Positions 1 to 8,485 of a stretch of 64,000 nucleotides of DNA are shown one piece after another (the stretch's first letter is position 1; each line of letters opens with the position of its first letter). Made by a program: the position numbers and the translations under genes. A model generated the notes under the pieces. It ran no database searches, was not told the DNA's origin, and saw only the letters and a list, made by a program, of their open reading frames with translations. Source of the DNA: Salinibacterium sp. (GTDB lineage Bacteria > Actinomycetota > Actinomycetes > Actinomycetales > Microbacteriaceae); assembly GCA_019638845.1 (NCBI GenBank), contig JAHBSZ010000001.1, forward strand, positions 186,001 to 250,000, written 5' to 3'.

Positions 1-1
1 T

Positions 2-877
2 GTGCTCGCCGAAGGCGTTGACGTCGCGATCGTCGCGAGCCCTTCGGGGCTGCACTTCGAGCACGCCCTCGCGGCCCTGGAATCCGGTGCCCACGTTATG
101 TGCGAGAAGCCCGTCACTATCGATCCGGACAGGGCATGGACGCTCGCCCGGCGGGCCGACGAGCTCGGCAAGGCGTTCGTGGTTTCCTTCGGCTGGAACT
201 ACAAGCCGATGGTTCAGAAGGCGAAAGCAATGATGGATGCTGGCGGCATCGGCACGCTCGAACATATGACCGTGCACATGGCGTCCGCTACTCGGGAACT
301 TCTCTCGAACACGGGGTCGTATCCGGGCGCCGCTCCCGAAGCGGTACCGGAGCAGGGGACGTGGACCGATCCGCGTCTCTCGGGTGGCGGCTACGGCCAG
401 GCACAGTTGACGCACGCGCTTGGGCTCGCCTTCTGGCTCACCGGGGCGCGCGCCGCAGGCGGGTTTGCCACGATGGCCTCGCCCCTCAACGCTCCCGTTG
501 AACTGCACGATGCGATCGTCTTCAACTACGACGGCGGAGGAATCGGCGTGCTCTCTGGCGGTTCTGCTCACCTGGGCGTGAACGGCAACAAGCACGCTCT
601 CGAAGTTCGCGCCATCGGTAGTGAGGGGCAGTTACTCGTCGACGTCGAGCGGGAAGCGGTCTGGCTGTTCCGCAATGGCGAAGAGACCAAGGTCGACCTC
701 GCCGACGGCGACGGCACGTATGACTGCATCGGTCCGATCGACACTGTGCTCAGTGCGGCCCGCGGGGAGGCGTATATCAACCAGTCCCCCGCCGAACTCG
801 GCGCCCGCGTCGTTGAAGCGCTCGACATCGCCTACCGAAGTGCAGCCTCCGGACAGTTCGAGCGTCGCGCAGGATAG
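2..877 (+). CDS. Gfo/Idh/MocA-family NAD(P)-dependent oxidoreductase (5' partial)
   Basis: The N-terminal GxGxxG strand lies off the left edge; the visible part begins in the second half of the Rossmann fold. The family hallmark CEKP (residues about 34-37 of the visible part) follows a typical SPSGLH segment, and the C-terminal alpha/beta substrate domain runs to the stop. Members oxidise or reduce sugars, inositols and related polyols with NAD(P). The gene ends 4 nt before a CoA-ester lyase and probably heads a five-gene operon, so it may oxidise the sugar or acid that feeds the downstream CoA pathway. The substrate cannot be read from the sequence. The true start is outside the window. Confidence 0.85.
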   Translation: MLAEGVDVAIVASPSGLHFEHALAALESGAHVMCEKPVTIDPDRAWTLARRADELGKAFVVSFGWNYKPMVQKAKAMMDAGGIGTLEHMTVHMASATRELLSNTGSYPGAAPEAVPEQGTWTDPRLSGGGYGQAQLTHALGLAFWLTGARAAGGFATMASPLNAPVELHDAIVFNYDGGGIGVLSGGSAHLGVNGNKHALEVRAIGSEGQLLVDVEREAVWLFRNGEETKVDLADGDGTYDCIGPIDTVLSAARGEAYINQSPAELGARVVEALDIAYRSAASGQFERRAG

Positions 878-881
878 AACT

Positions 882-1706
882 ATGACCCCGCGACCGCTTC
901 GCTCGCACCTCTATGTCCCCGCCGACAAGGCCGACATGCTCGACAAGGCCGAAAGCCGGGGTGCCGATGCTGTCATCATCGACCTCGAAGACGCAGTCGC
1001 ACCCTCGGCCAAGGATGATGCACTCACCGCGACCGTAGCCTTTGCGCGCCGTGAGGCGGGCTCTGGCGAACGCTGGGTTCGTGTGAACTCGGCAGAGCGT
1101 GGACTGCATGAGATCGCGACGCTGGCAGAGTTGCAGATCGACGGATTCTGGTTGCCCAAAGCCGAACCCGGCGACTGGCTCGACACCGCCGTCGCGGCGA
1201 TCATGGCCGCGGGTGCGAAGGTGGGATTCCTTATCGAGAGCGCACGCGGTCTCGTCGGCATGCCGCAGCTCACCGCCGTCCCGACCGACTCCTTGGCCCA
1301 GCTCGGTGAAATCGACCTGCGTGCCGACCTGCGCATCCGGGATGCATCGGAGGAAGCGATGGTGCCGTACCGGGCGAGGATCGTCATGGAAACCGCCCTT
1401 CGCGGTCTCGCGCCAGCGGTGGCGCCGGTGGACCCCGACTACTCGAATCTTGCGGCATTCCGCACATCAACGATCCTCCTGCGCAACCGTGGGTTCGGCT
1501 CACGGGCGTGCATCCACCCCGCTCAGGTGGCGATCGTCAATGAGATCTTCACCCCCGACGAAGCGGAGCTCGAGAACGCCAGGCGAATAGTCGCCGCGTT
1601 CGAGAGCAGCGTCGATGCCGGGCAGGGCGCCTTTGCCGTAGACGGGACGATGGCGGATGCCGCGACCGTCCGGTGGGCTCGATCCCTCCTCGAGTCCCAC
1701 CGATGA
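882..1706 (+). CDS. HpcH/HpaI (CitE/Mcl-like) CoA-ester lyase
   Basis: 274 residues, the normal length for the CitE/Mcl family of TIM-barrel lyases that split beta-hydroxyacyl-CoA esters such as citramalyl-CoA or beta-methylmalyl-CoA. Visible family motifs are RSHLYVPAD at the N-terminus, IDLEDAVAP, LPKAE, IESARGL (metal-binding Glu), an Asp in GEIDLRADL, and the C-terminal IHPAQV segment followed by a helical lid. The ATG at 882 lies 4 nt after the dehydrogenase stop; longer in-frame extensions would read into that gene. The stop overlaps the next start by ATGA. With the Mch-like and CaiB-like neighbours it would do the carbon-carbon cleavage. The exact substrate is inferred. Confidence 0.85.
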   Translation: MTPRPLRSHLYVPADKADMLDKAESRGADAVIIDLEDAVAPSAKDDALTATVAFARREAGSGERWVRVNSAERGLHEIATLAELQIDGFWLPKAEPGDWLDTAVAAIMAAGAKVGFLIESARGLVGMPQLTAVPTDSLAQLGEIDLRADLRIRDASEEAMVPYRARIVMETALRGLAPAVAPVDPDYSNLAAFRTSTILLRNRGFGSRACIHPAQVAIVNEIFTPDEAELENARRIVAAFESSVDAGQGAFAVDGTMADAATVRWARSLLESHR

Positions 1707-2680
1707 CGGCCACACCGCCCTATGCCGAGGACCTCGTTCCGGGTGTCGCCCTTGACCCCGCTCCGGAGATCACCATCGATGAAGGCGTGGCAGCACACTA
1801 CCTCGCCGTGAGCGGTGACCAACTGGGGCCCGCACTGAGCTCACCCCTCTCGCGCGAGCTCACCGGTCGTGCGGAGCGCCTCGCGAACCCATGCCTCGTC
1901 ATCGCGCTCTCGATCGGGCAGTCGACGGTCGCGACGGGGCGCGTGATCGCGAACTTGCGCTACGACAACTTGACGCTCGAGCGGCAGCTTCACCTCGGTG
2001 AGACGCTGCGCACCGTCGTGACTCCGATCGCCGCGGCATGGACTCGGTCGGGAACAGAACGCGCGAAGGTGCTCCTCGACATGGCGGTGACGACCAGTCA
2101 CGGCGAGCCGGTTGCGCACTACCAACGTTTGGCGCTCCTACCGGTTGCCGAACCGGAACGGCTCGTCGTTGGCACGCTCCCCGAGGCTGCCACCGCTCTC
2201 CCCCTGAGCCACTACCGGTCTCTCGTACCCCCCACCTGGACGACGCCGGCTGGCGTTGTCTCCCACCCACTCTCGGAGGGGGACTCTTGGGCCGACCCGT
2301 TGGCCGACACCGTGTCCTCGGCGCGCGAGCTCGTGCGCCTCACCCAGAATCGCGCGGCGGCCCACCGCGATGCTCGCGCGGGAATCGAGGGCAAGCGACT
2401 CGTTTTCGGCGGCCACACGGTTGCACTCGCACAGGCCTCGCTGTCGCGCTTCACGTCGGATTTGCTTACTGTGCTCGCGTGGCGAAGCTGCGACCATCTC
2501 TCCCCCGTCTTCGAAGAGGATCTGCTGACTTTCGATCTCACCGTCGACGCCGTGGAGTCCCACGATCGGTTCCGGATTGCTGACGTCACGGTGCGCGTGA
2601 CAGCCCTCCGGCCCGGAAACGACCCTGTCGCCGTACTCAGGTGGAACCCTGTGCTGTTGCTGTCCGGAGACGCCTCATGA
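1703..2680 (+). CDS. MaoC-like / mesaconyl-CoA (2-methylfumaryl-CoA) hydratase family protein
   Basis: 325 residues with two hot-dog halves, as in Mch-type mesaconyl-CoA hydratases. Recognisable stretches are AIGQST-like LSIGQSTV in the first half and, in the second, AAHRDAR, RLVFGGHTVALAQAS and TVLAWRSCDHLSPV, which I recall as typical of Mch rather than of generic R-hydratases. The family adds water across the double bond of mesaconyl-CoA to give a hydroxyacyl-CoA that a CitE/Mcl lyase cleaves. The ATG at 1703 overlaps the lyase stop (ATGA) and the 3' end overlaps the CoA-transferase start in the same way. The canonical D-x4-H hydratase-2 dyad is not obvious in the first half. Confidence 0.75.
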   Translation: MTATPPYAEDLVPGVALDPAPEITIDEGVAAHYLAVSGDQLGPALSSPLSRELTGRAERLANPCLVIALSIGQSTVATGRVIANLRYDNLTLERQLHLGETLRTVVTPIAAAWTRSGTERAKVLLDMAVTTSHGEPVAHYQRLALLPVAEPERLVVGTLPEAATALPLSHYRSLVPPTWTTPAGVVSHPLSEGDSWADPLADTVSSARELVRLTQNRAAAHRDARAGIEGKRLVFGGHTVALAQASLSRFTSDLLTVLAWRSCDHLSPVFEEDLLTFDLTVDAVESHDRFRIADVTVRVTALRPGNDPVAVLRWNPVLLLSGDAS

Positions 2681-3855
2681 CCAATCCTGTGACCCTTCTC
2701 AGTGGTATCAGGGTGGTGTCCCTCGAGCAATACATCGGCGCTCCCTATTGCACGTCGATCCTTGCGGATGCCGGCGCGGAGGTCATCAAGATCGAGTTGC
2801 CGGGCGTCGGCGACCCTCGCAGGTCATACGACCCCCGAATCGTCGACGCCGATGGAACGCTAAGCGGTGGTTTCGCCTCCTACAACAGGGGTAAGAAGTC
2901 GGTCGAACTCGATGTGACGACGACGGAAGGTCGCGCCCGCCTCGACGAGCTTCTCGCGGATGCCGACGTTCTGGTCTCCAACCTGCGACCGGGATCGCTC
3001 ACCAAGTTCGGGTTGGGGCGCGACGAGGCGGCATCACGCTTTCCCGCACTCGTCGTGTGCGAGATCTCGGGTTTCGGCCAAACCGGGCAGTACGCCGCGT
3101 GGCCGGCGTTCGACTCCGTGATTCAGGCGATGAGCGGCCTCAGCAGCCTTCTGGGGGCGGCGCCCGACTCTCCCCCCGGGCTGGCACCCATGGCCACCAT
3201 GGACATTCTGGGCGGTGTCTACGCCGCGGTGGGGATCCTCGCGGCACTCGTTGCACGTCAGAGCACGGGCCGCGGCACCCATGTTGACGCATCGATGTAC
3301 GACATTGGGGCGGCGTTCCTCGAACGACCGCTCACCCTGCACGAGTTCACGGGCGAAGTGCCCACCCGGGGGCGGGATCGATTCAGTCCCGTCGGGAGTT
3401 TCCGTGCCGGCGACGGTGGTTGGGTATCCATGGTCATTCCCACCGACGAGATGTGGCGTCGGTGCTGCGTGGCAATCGGAAGAGAGGAACTCATCGCCTC
3501 ACCCGACCTCGATACCGTCCTCAAGCGCGCACAGCGCATGAGCGATCTCGTCATTCCGGCGCTGGAATCGTGGGCCGCCTCGCTCACGCGCTACGAGGCT
3601 GCCCGCATGTTGCGCGAGTCCGGGCAGCCGGCGGGGGTGGTGCAGACTATCGCCGAGGTGCGCGACGATCCCCATCTCGCGGAACGCGGTCTCTTCCAAG
3701 CAGTGGACGACCCGCGGGCGATCCACGAGGACGGCACTCCGTTCCGGCTGCCCCGGCTACCGCTGCTGTTCGATGGCGTGGGCGCTGTGCCTGGGCCCAT
3801 CCCAGCCCTCGGCCACAACACCGACGACAACTTCGAACGACAGGACACACCATGA
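2677..3855 (+). CDS. CaiB/BaiF family (class III) CoA-transferase
   Basis: 392 residues. The N-terminus (VSLEQYIGAPYCTSILADAGAEVIKIE) is the family signature, and Asp176 in MATMDILGG matches the catalytic Asp that forms the acyl-anhydride/CoA-thioester intermediate in formyl-CoA transferase. Class III enzymes move CoA between carboxylic acids or within one dicarboxylic acid, as Mct does with mesaconyl-CoA. The start overlaps the hydratase stop by ATGA and the stop overlaps the next gene by ATGA, so the block is translationally coupled. The likely role is activation or CoA relocation of the acid that the hydratase and lyase then process. The substrate is inferred from neighbours only. Confidence 0.88.
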   Translation: MTNPVTLLSGIRVVSLEQYIGAPYCTSILADAGAEVIKIELPGVGDPRRSYDPRIVDADGTLSGGFASYNRGKKSVELDVTTTEGRARLDELLADADVLVSNLRPGSLTKFGLGRDEAASRFPALVVCEISGFGQTGQYAAWPAFDSVIQAMSGLSSLLGAAPDSPPGLAPMATMDILGGVYAAVGILAALVARQSTGRGTHVDASMYDIGAAFLERPLTLHEFTGEVPTRGRDRFSPVGSFRAGDGGWVSMVIPTDEMWRRCCVAIGREELIASPDLDTVLKRAQRMSDLVIPALESWAASLTRYEAARMLRESGQPAGVVQTIAEVRDDPHLAERGLFQAVDDPRAIHEDGTPFRLPRLPLLFDGVGAVPGPIPALGHNTDDNFERQDTP

Positions 3856-5234
3856 CCTCGCGCCGTGTCGGCATCATCCACCCGTATTGGAGTTTCTGGG
3901 AATCTGCGGTCGAAGGAGACTTTGCGGCTGATCGTCGCGCTCTCGGCTCGATCGCGTCCGCCGCCATTGAGGCAGGCGGTGCCACAGTCGTCTGGGAAGC
4001 AACAGTCGATCCCGGCAGTGATATCCCCTCCCTCGTCACCACTCTCGAGCACGACATCGACGCACTCGTCGTCGTCTCCACGATGGCCGCCTCCCCCGGT
4101 GCCGTGCTGGCGCTTCTCAAGGAATTCGATCGGGTTCCTCTTGTGCTCTGGGCAGCGCACGATGGACTCGCCGTCGATGAGGAGCTGAGCCATTCGGGAA
4201 TCACTCGACGCGGAGGCACCGTGGGCAGTCCCATGATCGGCGCGGCTCTCACCAGCCAGGGCCGACCATATGACCTCGTCGCCGGAGAGATCAGCGATAT
4301 CGTCAGCATCGGTGATGCCGTGCGTCGCGCCTGCGCTGCAGGGGCCGTTCGGCATGCTCGCTTGGGGATCGTGGGATCTACGATCCCTGGCTACGAATGG
4401 GCGCGCGTCCCCGACGAGCGTCTCACCGCTCTCGGAATCGAGGTGGTCACTAGCACGCCGGACGATCTGGCGGGGCGCGTTCGCGCTGTAACGCCTGAAG
4501 CAGTGGGCGCTGCCCGTGACCGGCTCGGCGAGTTCAGCGTCGACACCGACGTCGAACCTTCAGCTCTTGATGCCGCGCTGCGCTACTCCGTGGCGCTCGA
4601 CTCCCTCATCGACGACGGGCGGTTGTCCGCAGGCACGCTCAACTGTCACGTCGCTCAACTGCGGCTCGATCCCGCCATCGGCTCGGCGCCCTGTTTTGCT
4701 CTTGGTCGCTCGACCTCGCGAGGCGTTCCCTGGACGTGCACCGGCGACGTCGCGACCTCGCTTGCCATGCTGCTCGTCTCCTCACTCGGCGCACCGACCC
4801 TGTACCACGAGATCGAGGCCCTCGACGAGGTGACGCACGAAGCGATCCTCGCCAACTCCGGGGAACACGACGATCGGTTCCGCGCGTCGACCGCCCGAAA
4901 GGTGATCAACAACCCCTGGTTCCCTCGTGAGAGTGCGACGGCGTCGGCCCTGTTCTCCCTTGCCGCGGGGCCTGCGAGCCTCGTGGGGGTAGTTTCTGGT
5001 CCGGATGGCACCCTCAAGGTTGTGGTCGCCGAAGGTCGGTTCACCGAACGAACGGCACCCGACTCGGGAACGGTGAATGCCGCGTTCGAGTTCGCCTCCG
5101 GACCGATCACCGAGGCCTGGCAGCGCTGGGGATCTGCGGGGGTAGGGCATCACTCCTGCGCAACCGACCGCCATGTCGCGGACGACCTTCGCGTGATCTG
5201 CCACCACCTCGGTCTCGACCTCGTGCAGGTCTAA
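3852..5234 (+). CDS. L-fucose/L-arabinose isomerase-like protein
   Basis: 460 residues. The N-terminal half has the FucI/AraA layout: a RVGIIHPYW start, a VPLVLWAAHD strand, a GGTVGSP loop and a RLGIVGSTIPGYEW strand. The C-terminal half carries the family's acidic and histidine metal-site region (CTGDVATSL, YHEIEALDE, and a late GVGHHSC). It resembles the poorly characterised FucI/AraA relatives rather than the classic enzymes. It is coupled to the CoA-transferase by ATGA and ends the operon, 7 nt before a convergent gene. A sugar isomerase beside a MocA dehydrogenase suggests the pathway begins from a sugar or sugar acid, but the substrate is unknown. Confidence 0.65.
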   Translation: MTSRRVGIIHPYWSFWESAVEGDFAADRRALGSIASAAIEAGGATVVWEATVDPGSDIPSLVTTLEHDIDALVVVSTMAASPGAVLALLKEFDRVPLVLWAAHDGLAVDEELSHSGITRRGGTVGSPMIGAALTSQGRPYDLVAGEISDIVSIGDAVRRACAAGAVRHARLGIVGSTIPGYEWARVPDERLTALGIEVVTSTPDDLAGRVRAVTPEAVGAARDRLGEFSVDTDVEPSALDAALRYSVALDSLIDDGRLSAGTLNCHVAQLRLDPAIGSAPCFALGRSTSRGVPWTCTGDVATSLAMLLVSSLGAPTLYHEIEALDEVTHEAILANSGEHDDRFRASTARKVINNPWFPRESATASALFSLAAGPASLVGVVSGPDGTLKVVVAEGRFTERTAPDSGTVNAAFEFASGPITEAWQRWGSAGVGHHSCATDRHVADDLRVICHHLGLDLVQV

Positions 5235-5241
5235 GCGCTCT

Positions 5242-6561
5242 CTAGGTTGTCGCACCCTGGATCTCGTCGATGTACTCCTTGATCGCCGGCATCGCGATGA
5301 GTTTTTCGCGGTAGAAGGTGTTGATGAGGTTGACGACCTGAGTCTGGGCAGACTCGACCTCGGCAGTGCGTTCCTCGCCCGTTGCTTGCCCTTCGAGGGT
5401 CTGACGCAACCGCAACAGCGCTTCGACGATCGCCGTTTCCTCATCCCCCTCCAGGGCGTCGACTACCTGAACCACGAGTGCGTCGGCCTGTGCCTGAACA
5501 GCCTCGATAGGAATGGCGGATCCGGGTTCCGTCGCATTCTCGAGGGTAGAGATGAGTGACCACACCTGGTACAGGATCGTCGTCGGCTCGTCGAAGAGTT
5601 CGCGCACGAATGCGGCGTCGAGGTGGCGCCCGGAGAGCCGGAATACGTTGTACATCCGTTTCGCCGCTTTGCCGTAGTTGAGGTGGTCGGTGAGGTACTT
5701 GCGCACTTCCCCCTCGAGCCGCTCCACGTATACGTCGAGCGCGTCGTCGGAGACGAACTTGGCGACTTTCGCGAAGACGGGAACGGCATCTGCGTCCAGG
5801 TAGACCTCTTGGAAGAAGGCGTCGAGGTACCCGTCCAGGGAGATGATCTCTCCGCTCGGCGACTCCCACGTCACGTCGATGACGTTGCTGGCGTTGGAAA
5901 GCTGCTTGCGACCTTCATCCGTGACAACCCAGTCGAGTTTGCACCACCCGGGATCGAGGGCAACCTCGACCCAGCTCAGGGTACTGGCGCCGGATGCCGT
6001 GTCGACCTTGATCTCGCCCGCTTCGATGTCGGCGAGCTTCCAGGAGATTGGACTGCCCTTACGCCGCGGCATCCCATCCTGCGTGCAGTCGAACGGCCAC
6101 GACCCCAGTTTCGCTTCGAGAAATTGGTAGGTCGCACCGCGCGCGTGGCTCAGGACATGATCGCGAAACAGGGTGGCGAGAAGGCCGCACGCCTCCTCAC
6201 GCGTTGGCGCCAGAATGTTGAGTCGCTGGAAGTAGTCGCAGTCGCCCGGAAAGCTTTGGATCTTCGACTGGGCGGCAGAACCCGACAGCGCGAGAGCGCT
6301 CTCGGCAATACCCTCCGGCCCCGTGACTTCGACGATCTTTCCGATCCGCCGGAATCGCTCGAGGTCGTGCGGGCTGAAGTCGAGCATCGACACCCGATGC
6401 CCGAAAGTTCCGCTGTCCGCATCGACTATCACGTCCGAATTGTCCGCGCTGGCCGCAGCGATCGCGGCAAGCCACTGGAGGGTGCCCTCTTCGTCGAGTT
6501 CCACCCCCAATCGCTTGGCTGACTCGACAATGGCCTGGATGTCGGATGTCGCGTCGTTCAT
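5242..6561 (-). CDS. Uncharacterised protein with nucleotidyltransferase-like motif
   Basis: 439 residues, no family recognised by name. Residues 93-111 read SGS, eleven residues, then DCDYFQ, which fits the hG[GS]-x9-13-[DE]h[DE] signature of Pol-beta-type nucleotidyltransferases (Gly94-Ser95, Asp107, Asp109). A possible third acidic position is in KLADIEAGEIKV further on. The second half is charged and helical, without membrane segments. The ATG at 6559-6561 has an AGGAG site upstream. It faces the catabolic operon and is followed on its own strand by nothing; the exonuclease upstream starts 30 nt away and may be co-transcribed. Function is open; the nucleotidyltransferase reading is pattern-based. 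Confidence 0.6.
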   Translation of the reverse strand: MNDATSDIQAIVESAKRLGVELDEEGTLQWLAAIAAASADNSDVIVDADSGTFGHRVSMLDFSPHDLERFRRIGKIVEVTGPEGIAESALALSGSAAQSKIQSFPGDCDYFQRLNILAPTREEACGLLATLFRDHVLSHARGATYQFLEAKLGSWPFDCTQDGMPRRKGSPISWKLADIEAGEIKVDTASGASTLSWVEVALDPGWCKLDWVVTDEGRKQLSNASNVIDVTWESPSGEIISLDGYLDAFFQEVYLDADAVPVFAKVAKFVSDDALDVYVERLEGEVRKYLTDHLNYGKAAKRMYNVFRLSGRHLDAAFVRELFDEPTTILYQVWSLISTLENATEPGSAIPIEAVQAQADALVVQVVDALEGDEETAIVEALLRLRQTLEGQATGEERTAEVESAQTQVVNLINTFYREKLIAMPAIKEYIDEIQGATT

Positions 6562-6591
6562 GATGGAACTCCTCGTCTACCAGTCGAACGG

Positions 6592-7122
6592 CTACGCTTC
6601 GTTGCGCAGCGCGCGGAACAGTCTTGCTTGATCACGGGCGTCACTGAGCGCGTTGTGCTCGAGCGGCTGCCCGTCGAGAAACCGGGGCGACAGGACTCGC
6701 ATGCTGGTCTCCGCCCACGTCGACCGCATCGCTCCCATGGCATAGGCCTTGACGTCGAGCGCGGCATGGCCGAACGGGTTGCGGCCAAGGAATCGTCGGA
6801 AGTAGTCGTCAATGAACATCCAGTCGAACGGCGCATTGAATGCGACAAGAACTGGCGTCCGCTCTCCGGGAAGTGCCGTCAGCCACTCCTCGAACTGGAG
6901 CATGGCGGTCGCGGGCTCCACCCCCGTGCGCTCCAACTCCTCCATCGAGAGCCCGCTTATCGCGAGGGCCTCGGGAACCACCGCGCTCGTGGTCGGCTTG
7001 AGCTCGACATAGAAACTGTGGTCGGGTTGATCGACCAGACACGCACCAATCGAGATCATCGAGTAGTCCCGGGGGTTCGGCCCCGCGGTTTCCACGTCGA
7101 CCGAGACGAGGACCTCATCCAT
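6592..7122 (-). CDS. DnaQ-like 3'-5' exonuclease (DEDDh)
   Basis: 176 residues. All three exonuclease motifs are present: Exo I VDVET (Asp9, Glu11), Exo II NAPFDWMFID, and Exo III HNALSDARDQ, whose His-x4-Asp spacing marks the DEDDh subgroup (RNase T / DnaQ epsilon-like). The enzyme should remove nucleotides from single-stranded ends with two metal ions. It is a stand-alone exonuclease, too short to be part of a polymerase. The ATG overlaps the last 8 nt of the aminotransferase gene upstream, so it is probably translated from the pot operon message. Whether DNA or RNA is the substrate cannot be told. Confidence 0.85.
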   Translation of the reverse strand: MDEVLVSVDVETAGPNPRDYSMISIGACLVDQPDHSFYVELKPTTSAVVPEALAISGLSMEELERTGVEPATAMLQFEEWLTALPGERTPVLVAFNAPFDWMFIDDYFRRFLGRNPFGHAALDVKAYAMGAMRSTWAETSMRVLSPRFLDGQPLEHNALSDARDQARLFRALRNEA

Positions 7123-8485
7123 ACAGGCTCGCTACCGCTTCCCGGAATGCGACGGTGTGCCGCTCGACGTCCTGCGCTGTCGTCTGCGGACACATGAGCG
7201 CCATGTTGTGGAACGGGGTCATGAGAATCCCGCGGTTGAGCGCGTGTAAGTGCAGATACTGCTGGAGCTCGAAGTCATCGGCGGCAGCGGCTTCCGCGCC
7301 GTCGTGCGGAGCGTCCGGTCGGAAGCTGTACTCGGCTCGAGCGCCGAGTTGCGTTACCTGCCACGGCACCTCGAACTCGTCGAGAGCCGCCTGCACTCCT
7401 GCGGTCCATTCGGTGCATCGATCGATCATCCCGGCAAACGCGTCAGCGGTGAGCACCTCACCGAGCGTGGCACGGATGCCCGCGAGCGAGACCGCGTTGC
7501 CGGCGAGTGTTCCGCCCACTCCCCCGACGTCGATGTCTTCCCGTTCGAGGGACTCACGCACGGCGAGCGCGAACTCGCGAGTCATTCCGTACGCTCCGGC
7601 CGGGATGCCCCCGCCGATGCTCTTGCCCAGCACGACCGCATCCGGATGCAGATCGAGGGTCGTGATCATCCCCCCGGGTCCTGCACTGAACGTGTGCGTC
7701 TCGTCGATGATTAGCAGAGTCCCGTAGCGGGTACACAGCTCGCGCACCGCCTCGTGATAGCCCGGGTCAGGTAGCACGATGCCGATATTTGTGAGCGCAG
7801 GTTCGATGAGCATTGCCGCGATGTCCCCGACCGCGAGTGCAGTTTCGAGAGCCGCAAGGTCGTTGAACTGCACGACTGCTGTGGTCTCGGCAAGGGGCAC
7901 GGGTGCACCGATATTGCCCCGCCTACTGACGACGTGATTTTCCTCGTCGAGGGTGGCGTACGCCTCATCGACAGTGCCGTGGTAGCTGTAGTCGTGAACG
8001 AGAATCCGACGCCTACCGGTCACCTGCCTGGCGTAGCGGAGAAGGCTTCGATTCGCGTCGGTCGCGGAGAGCGAGAACTGCCACACCGGCACACGAAACC
8101 GCCCCGCCAGCACTTCGGCGGCTGCTGCGGCGTCCTCGGTAGGAAGCATGAAGGTTGATCCGCGCGCGAGTTGACGAGTGATCGCGAGCACGGATGCCGC
8201 AGGGGCATGGCCGCACATCGCCCCGGTGTCGCCCAGACACAGGTCGACATGGTCGATACCGTCGACGCACTCGAAGTGCGCCCCCTGGGCTGCACTCACG
8301 TACACCGGCCACGGGCCCGGCCACTTGGCCATCCACAACATCGGGACGCCGTCTGGCATGTGCTCGCTGGCCCGTTTCCACTGCAACTCGGAAGCCGGAC
8401 GTGCCGCGCGGTAGACCTCGAGTTCGCTCTCCCACAGCGCGGCGAGACGAGCGCGCTCGCGATAGGGGCTGTGCTGGGTCGTCAC
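7115..8485 (-). CDS. Class III PLP-dependent aminotransferase
   Basis: 456 residues. The fold-type I, class III features are clear: LLIIDETHTFSAGPGG holds the Asp that contacts the pyridine nitrogen, and VVLGKSIGGGIPAGAYG holds the PLP lysine. It resembles glutamate-1-semialdehyde aminomutase and omega-aminotransferases. The GTG start overlaps the potC stop as GTGA, so it is the fifth gene of the polyamine importer operon. Transamination of an imported diamine or amino acid is therefore the most likely job. It is not the tetrapyrrole enzyme HemL by context. The substrate is inferred from the transporter. Confidence 0.8.
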   Translation of the reverse strand: MTTQHSPYRERARLAALWESELEVYRAARPASELQWKRASEHMPDGVPMLWMAKWPGPWPVYVSAAQGAHFECVDGIDHVDLCLGDTGAMCGHAPAASVLAITRQLARGSTFMLPTEDAAAAAEVLAGRFRVPVWQFSLSATDANRSLLRYARQVTGRRRILVHDYSYHGTVDEAYATLDEENHVVSRRGNIGAPVPLAETTAVVQFNDLAALETALAVGDIAAMLIEPALTNIGIVLPDPGYHEAVRELCTRYGTLLIIDETHTFSAGPGGMITTLDLHPDAVVLGKSIGGGIPAGAYGMTREFALAVRESLEREDIDVGGVGGTLAGNAVSLAGIRATLGEVLTADAFAGMIDRCTEWTAGVQAALDEFEVPWQVTQLGARAEYSFRPDAPHDGAEAAAADDFELQQYLHLHALNRGILMTPFHNMALMCPQTTAQDVERHTVAFREAVASLYG

